Shown here in pieces: positions 60,367 to 64,000 of a stretch of DNA of 64,000 bases. The notes under the pieces were generated by a model that saw nothing but the letters and a program-made list of their open reading frames with translations, did not search any database and was not told where the DNA came from. Location of the stretch: assembly GCA_047608075.1 (NCBI GenBank), contig JBLKRX010000024.1:8630-72629 (forward strand). The letters are read 5' to 3'. Source of the stretch: Ferdinandcohnia humi_A. Its GTDB lineage: Bacteria > Bacillota > Bacilli > Bacillales > Bacillaceae_L. Position 1 is the first letter of the stretch; the number at the start of each line of letters is the position of its first letter. Made by a program: the position numbers and the translations under genes.

Positions 60367-60783
60367 ATGGAATATATAAAAAGAAGTGGATTGCCTTTTA
60401 TTCTTTTTTTGGTCATTGCTGTTATTTTACTTAATTTTGGGAATCGGGAAATATCGTATGAGGAGATAACCTTTGAAAATATCCCAGAGGAAATGAAGAA
60501 TGGTGTTTTACTTGATTTTGGTCCTGGGTTTTCAGGATTATATGAATTTGGCAATACTACCTATGCATATCTTGGAACGGAACCAGATGAAAAAGCAATT
60601 ATCGAGTTTGTTGGTGATGCTCACGATGGTGTAGGGAAAGAAGTTAGATATTCAATCGAGAAGCAAGATTCTAGTGATCATTTGAAGGTAATACCAGGTA
60701 GATTTGGAGACTATAGCTTAACCATGATTCGACTTGAGAAAAAGGTTTCAGGTCCGTTTGGATTTTTTAAAGTGGAGAACTAA
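60367..60783 (+). CDS. Membrane-anchored small protein of unknown function
   Basis: The 138-residue protein has an N-terminal hydrophobic anchor or signal (LPFILFLVIAVILLNFG) and a beta-rich extracytoplasmic part (VLLDFGPGFSGLYEFGNTTY; HLKVIPGRFGDYSLTMIRLE). The domain resembles protease-complex-associated or PrcB-like sandwiches only loosely. GGAGG precedes the ATG, 31 bases after the DUF1700-like gene stop, so it is probably the third gene of that operon. Confidence 0.7.
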   Translation: MEYIKRSGLPFILFLVIAVILLNFGNREISYEEITFENIPEEMKNGVLLDFGPGFSGLYEFGNTTYAYLGTEPDEKAIIEFVGDAHDGVGKEVRYSIEKQDSSDHLKVIPGRFGDYSLTMIRLEKKVSGPFGFFKVEN

Positions 60784-60902
60784 TTGTGGTAGAATAGGTT
60801 TACATGTTGAAATGGTAGAGTGGGTAGTTGTTCTTCTAGGTTCAATTAGCATTCTCTTACCTTCTTCGCATACTAGACTACTAACAGTTGGGAGAGATTT
60901 CG

Positions 60903-61961
60903 TTGGAAAGCCTATTAAAAGAGTTAACAGCAATCCATGGTCCTTGTGGTTTTGAAGAGGACGTTGCAAGGTACATAGCAAGTTCTTTGAAAGATAAAGT
61001 AGATCACATGGAAGTAGATGGAGCAGGAAATCTACTTGTTACAAAAAAGGGGAAGCATGAGGGTCCAAAGATTATAGTAGCTGCCCATATGGATGAGGTT
61101 GGTTTTATTGTTAAAAAAATTGAAGAAAACGGCCTTATTCGTTTTGAAAAGCTTGGTGGTCATGACGATCGTATTTTACTATCACAACGGGTTCAAATTA
61201 AGACTTCTAAAGGTTTACGGTCTGGAGTAATTGGAACTATCTCTGCCCATATGGTGAAATACGATGATCCGAAAAAAGTACGTGCCCATCAACGGTTATA
61301 TATTGATGCCGGGGCAACTTCGAAAAAAGAGGCTGAAGAGTTTGGAATTAGAATAGGTGATCCGATTACCTGGTACCCTTATTTTGATCATTTATCTGAA
61401 ACACGAATTGTCGGAAAAGCATTCGATGACCGTGCAGGTTGTGCTGTTTTAATTAAAGCGTTAGAGGAACTAGATAATGCTGATTTTGCAGGTGAGTTTG
61501 TGGGACTCTTCACGGTGCAGGAAGAGGTTGGACTGCGTGGGGCACGTGTTGCTAGTCATCAGCATAATGCAGATGTAGCTCTTGCAATAGATACAACGGC
61601 AGTGAGTGATACCCCAGAAGAGATGATGGATCAGTCACTTTCTATCGGAAAAGGTACAGGGATAAAGGTGATAGACTTTAGCCTAATTGCGAATAAAAAG
61701 GTGCGGGACCATTTAGTAGAGTTGGCAGAGACAAATCAAATTGCCTATCAATTTGAGGTATTCCCTGGAATCGGAACGGATGCAGGAGAATTGAGCTTGG
61801 CCCACCACGGTATCCCAACGGGCGTACTTTCAATCCCATCGCGCTATGCTCATTCCTCAATAGAAGTCATCGATTTACAAGATCTTGAGGCAACAAAGAA
61901 TTTATTGGTTGCCTTTGTAAAAAATATGAGATATTCGGATTCCTATAAGTTTACTATTTAG
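60903..61961 (+). CDS. M42 family glutamyl/leucyl aminopeptidase
   Basis: The 352-residue metallopeptidase has all residues of the M42 dinuclear zinc site: His and Asp in VAAHMDEVGFIVKK, bridging Asp in GKAFDDRAGC, catalytic Glu in FTVQEEVGLRGA, Asp in ALAIDTTA and the C-terminal His in IPSRYAHSSIEVIDLQDLEA. These enzymes form large dodecameric particles that trim peptides in the cytosol. TTG at 60903 has GGGAGAGA seven bases upstream; the frame extends to a TTG at 60888 without a site. Similar to YsdC/YtoP of Bacillus. Confidence 0.92.
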   Translation: MESLLKELTAIHGPCGFEEDVARYIASSLKDKVDHMEVDGAGNLLVTKKGKHEGPKIIVAAHMDEVGFIVKKIEENGLIRFEKLGGHDDRILLSQRVQIKTSKGLRSGVIGTISAHMVKYDDPKKVRAHQRLYIDAGATSKKEAEEFGIRIGDPITWYPYFDHLSETRIVGKAFDDRAGCAVLIKALEELDNADFAGEFVGLFTVQEEVGLRGARVASHQHNADVALAIDTTAVSDTPEEMMDQSLSIGKGTGIKVIDFSLIANKKVRDHLVELAETNQIAYQFEVFPGIGTDAGELSLAHHGIPTGVLSIPSRYAHSSIEVIDLQDLEATKNLLVAFVKNMRYSDSYKFTI

Positions 61962-61990
61962 TGGGACATGGGGACAGGTTCCTTGTCCCA
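61962..61990. repeat. REP-like hairpin (TGGGACA...TTGTCCCA)
   Basis: TGGGACATGGGGACAGGTTC followed by CTTGTCCCA: an outer stem TGGGACA/TTGTCCCA with an inner GGACAGGTTCC dyad. It begins two bases after the M42 stop codon. Closely similar hairpins are widespread in Firmicutes and are often linked to IS200-like (RAYT) transposases. No intact transposase is seen here. Confidence 0.7.
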
Positions 61991-62309
61991 AATAATCCAT
62001 GTAACAAAAGGATATATACGGTATTAGTTCTATTTTGTTACGTCAAGACATGTCTTGCAATCTGTTTGGTAGGTAGTACTAGCAGGGGAAGAACAAAAAA
62101 CATAGTTATGAAGCATTCAGTTAACCGCTTTTTATCATGTTTTTCTGAAAAAAACTTACATTATTTAGGTTTGAAATTATTCAAAATATACGAAATATGT
62201 ACGAGTATATCAATGATGAATAGATTAGACAGGTTGCACTTGAGCTCATTGGTAAGGAAGAGGGCTGGAAATACAAAAAAAGTATAGTACTGTGAAAGAA
62301 ATAATAGAG
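61991..62309. other. Intergenic region with possible degenerate coding remnant
   Basis: About 320 bases without a supportable gene. A plus-strand frame near 62170-62285 reads FEIIQNIRNMYEYINDE, stop, IRQVALELIGKEEGWKYKKS, which looks protein-like but is broken by a stop. I cannot name the parent gene; the REP-like hairpin beside it makes a mobile-element remnant possible. Confidence 0.25.
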
Positions 62310-62335
62310 AAGGGCAGCTAATAGCTGCCCTTTGT
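62310..62335. terminator. Perfect hairpin terminator
   Basis: AAGGGCAGCTA, A, TAGCTGCCCTT then TG, TT. It lies upstream of repeat copy F. Confidence 0.65.
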
Positions 62336-62348
62336 TAAAAGATGAGAA

Positions 62349-62563
62349 AGTAAAAAATTTTGAACATAGCTATCTATGTCCAGCTCCAGCGCCTACCCCC
62401 TCTAGGTCAAAAACGCGCTGCAAGAAAAGTCAAAGAACGACTTTTTTTGCAACAGAACATTTGCTAGTCGGACTTTCACAAGGACGTGCTGACGTCAACG
62501 TTCGCCACAGGACGTGGCGGATTGTAGTTGACGTTCCTCTTTCAAGGCGCTTTTTGCAATTCT
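62349..62563 (+). repeat. Modular dispersed repeat, copy F
   Basis: This copy has the leader AAAAAATTTTGAACATAGCT, the arm CAGCTCCAGCGCCT, the core hairpin AAAAGTC/GACTTTTT with CAAGAAAAGTC arms, and CATTTGCTAGTCGG. The TGCTGACGTCAACGTTCGCC hairpin module with GTGGCGGATTGTAGTTGACG follows, then the shortened 3' arm AAGGCGCTTTTTGC. It abuts the stop codon of the convergent MFS gene. Confidence 0.85.
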
Positions 62564-63735
62564 TATAAAGCATCCGTTGAGACTTTTGGTGATGCCATAT
62601 ATATTCTAAATAAAACGAAGGCTACGCCTGCTAAAAAGATGCCTGAAATATAAGGCAAGCCAATTGCAATAGAATAGAGCCAGCCACCTAGAATTGGACC
62701 AATAATTCTCCCAAGTGAATCGAAGGAGGATAATACACCAGTTACACTTCCATGTCCTGTTTTTGAACGTTTCGTTAGGAGGGAAGACACACAAGGTCGG
62801 ATGACCCCGTTACCCACACCAAATACAGTTAAATAGATAGCAGCTGACATAAAACTATTTGTAAATAAAATTAGCAGGAACCCTAATGCAGATACAGCAA
62901 TTCCAACTTGGATGACGAAACCTTCTCCGAACCGTTTCGTTGCTTTTCCAATTAATCCTCCTTGAACAATAGCACCAGATAATCCCATTATCATAAAAAT
63001 ATATCCGAGTTCCGTTGTTCCAAGGTTCGCTTTTTCAGCGGCAAAATATGCAAAGGTTGCTTCTAATCCAGCAAGGGAAAGAGTAATAAACAATGATAGG
63101 AAGAACAAGACAGATTCTGGCCCTTTGATTGCTTTAAGAAGGCTCAATCTTTTTCCAGTTGATTGCTTATTTCGCTCTTCCTTAGGTAAGGATTCCTTAA
63201 GGACAAACAGAACTAAGAAAAACGTTAGCATGGAAGAAATTCCTGCAATGTAAAAAGGTATATGTAAACTTGATTGAGAGAAGACTCCCCCAATTGCTGG
63301 TCCGAAAATAAAGCCCAGACCAACAGCAGCACCGATAATCCCCATTCCTTTTCCACGATCTTCTTCTGACGTAATATCAGCAGCATATGCCATAACGGTA
63401 GGCATGTTTGCGGAAGAAAGTACACCCCCAATAATTCTAGCAGCAAAAAGCATCCAAAGCTGTGAGGATAATGCCATTAAGAAAAAGGAAACTCCCAGTC
63501 CGAAAATTCCTATCATAATAACAGGCTTACGACCAATTCGATCTGACACCCTTCCCCACATAGGAGCAAAAAGAAATTGCATTAACGAATATACGGCCAT
63601 TAATAATCCCAGTTCGGTAGGTGAAGCCCCTAAATTTTCTGCATAGAAGGGAATTACGGGGATGATAATCCCAAACCCTACCATGACTAAAAACATGACT
63701 GCGAATAAAATAGGTAAAGCTTTTTTAGTCTCCAA
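62563..63735 (-). CDS. MFS multidrug exporter (TetA/NorA-like)
   Basis: The 390-residue, 12-helix major facilitator protein carries the drug-exporter loop APMWGRVSDRIGRKPVIMIG, the motif C-like GAAVGLGFIFGPAIGGVFSQ in helix 5, and GVGNGVIRPCVSSLLTKRSK. It fits 12-TM proton-coupled drug exporters such as TetA- or Bmr-like proteins. TTG at 63735 has GGAG nine bases upstream and gives normal length; the longer frame to 63813 adds 26 polar residues without a site. A modular repeat lies at its 3' end. Confidence 0.9.
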   Translation of the reverse strand: METKKALPILFAVMFLVMVGFGIIIPVIPFYAENLGASPTELGLLMAVYSLMQFLFAPMWGRVSDRIGRKPVIMIGIFGLGVSFFLMALSSQLWMLFAARIIGGVLSSANMPTVMAYAADITSEEDRGKGMGIIGAAVGLGFIFGPAIGGVFSQSSLHIPFYIAGISSMLTFFLVLFVLKESLPKEERNKQSTGKRLSLLKAIKGPESVLFFLSLFITLSLAGLEATFAYFAAEKANLGTTELGYIFMIMGLSGAIVQGGLIGKATKRFGEGFVIQVGIAVSALGFLLILFTNSFMSAAIYLTVFGVGNGVIRPCVSSLLTKRSKTGHGSVTGVLSSFDSLGRIIGPILGGWLYSIAIGLPYISGIFLAGVAFVLFRIYMASPKVSTDAL

Positions 63736-63900
63736 AATTATGTTCACTCCAGTTTGATAGCTATTCCTACTTTTATAATAATGTAAAAGTAAATTATTTG
63801 CGAGTAACTTCATGAAATCGAAAATCTAGTTTCATTGTATTATACCGATTGAACAGTTAGCATTGGATATCGTTGATGATAATTTGTTGAACATAAAAAC

Positions 63901-63923
63901 GGCATCTTCAAAATGAAGATGCC
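63901..63923. terminator. Hairpin near the right edge
   Basis: GGCATCTTCA, AAA, TGAAGATGCC. Perfect stem; the gene it serves lies outside or is the next one to the right. Confidence 0.6.
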
Positions 63924-63936
63924 TCAGATTGTCGAC

Positions 63937-63972
63937 AAAAGGCATCGAGAGCACTCCCTCTCGATGTCTTTT
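63937..63972. terminator. Bidirectional terminator near the right edge
   Basis: AAAAGGCATCGAGAG and CTCTCGATGTCTTTT form a 15-bp stem with one G:T pair and flanking A and T tracts. It probably ends a convergent gene to the right of the window. Confidence 0.7.
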
Positions 63973-64000
63973 ATCATTTTTGAAAGGAATTGCAGAAAAA

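Noticed and set aside
61961..62287. 108-codon frame after the M42 peptidase
   Set aside because: It begins in the REP-like hairpin, overlaps the upstream stop, and its translation is unlike any protein. A different frame looks more protein-like but is broken.

Overview
The window is AT-rich DNA with strong GGAGG-type ribosome binding sites, frequent GTG and TTG starts and many intrinsic terminators. Its proteins (YwmB, YlmA-like ATPase, YkvA, Cof-type HAD phosphatases, QueF behind a preQ1-I riboswitch, NarL-type two-component pair) are typical of a chromosome of Bacillus or a close Bacillaceae relative. I see no rRNA, tRNA, CRISPR array, intact transposase or prophage. It reads as a chromosomal segment of many short transcription units rich in regulators, transporters and small-molecule enzymes. 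The species cannot be fixed from the sequence alone.

Layout. 1-10 kb: end of a membrane protein, a cupin, a 6-phosphogluconolactonase-like enzyme, a membrane HD-GYP c-di-GMP phosphodiesterase, tyrosine phenol-lyase (tpl), a lone ABC ATPase, an S66 LD-carboxypeptidase, a PlsY acyltransferase and a GNAT enzyme. 10-20 kb: a sensor kinase/response regulator pair with a membrane protein behind it, a chemoreceptor, a MerR/TipAS drug sensor, a MazG-like pyrophosphohydrolase, a zinc-ribbon protein and a PD-(D/E)XK nuclease-like protein. 20-30 kb: an EF-G-like ribosome-protection GTPase, a luciferase-like monooxygenase, a holin-like protein, and two ABC-2 exporter cassettes. One exporter cassette carries its own PadR repressor and the other its own TetR repressor, and matching operators are visible. 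30-40 kb: a MarR-MFS pair, a HEAQH-motif protein, an SLC45-like MFS protein, a HAD phosphatase, oligoendopeptidase F, YkvA, a pair of tiny regulators (LexA-type winged helix and WYL-like) behind SOS-like boxes, and an LysM/YkuD L,D-transpeptidase. 40-50 kb: a PH/FxLYD membrane protein, an orphan OppB/OppC permease pair, YwmB, a frameshifted small membrane gene, a DUF1259 protein, an EamA transporter, a YbaK-type deacylase and a second Cof phosphatase. 50-64 kb: an MDR dehydrogenase, VOC proteins, an FMN reductase, an SDR, an ArsR-type regulator, CoA-disulfide reductase, preQ1 riboswitch-queF-yhhQ, a GNAT enzyme, a PadR-DUF1700 unit, an M42 aminopeptidase and an MFS exporter.

The most unusual structure is a family of six dispersed intergenic repeats (about 5.9, 19.9, 23.4, 44.2, 46.2 and 62.3 kb). 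All six have the same orientation. They are built from a common core plus optional modules and are rich in nested inverted repeats, some with compensating base changes. Other structure includes a 221-bp MITE-like inverted repeat lying between a gene and its terminator, a 20-21-bp tandem array upstream of the sensor kinase, clusters of AAACAAACGTTTG palindromes at two distant loci, and one REP-like hairpin.

Functional themes are drug or toxic-compound efflux with local repressors (MerR, PadR, TetR, MarR), redox and detoxification enzymes (CoA-disulfide reductase, FMN reductase, VOC, MDR), envelope maintenance (LD-carboxypeptidase, L,D-transpeptidase, PlsY) and queuosine salvage.
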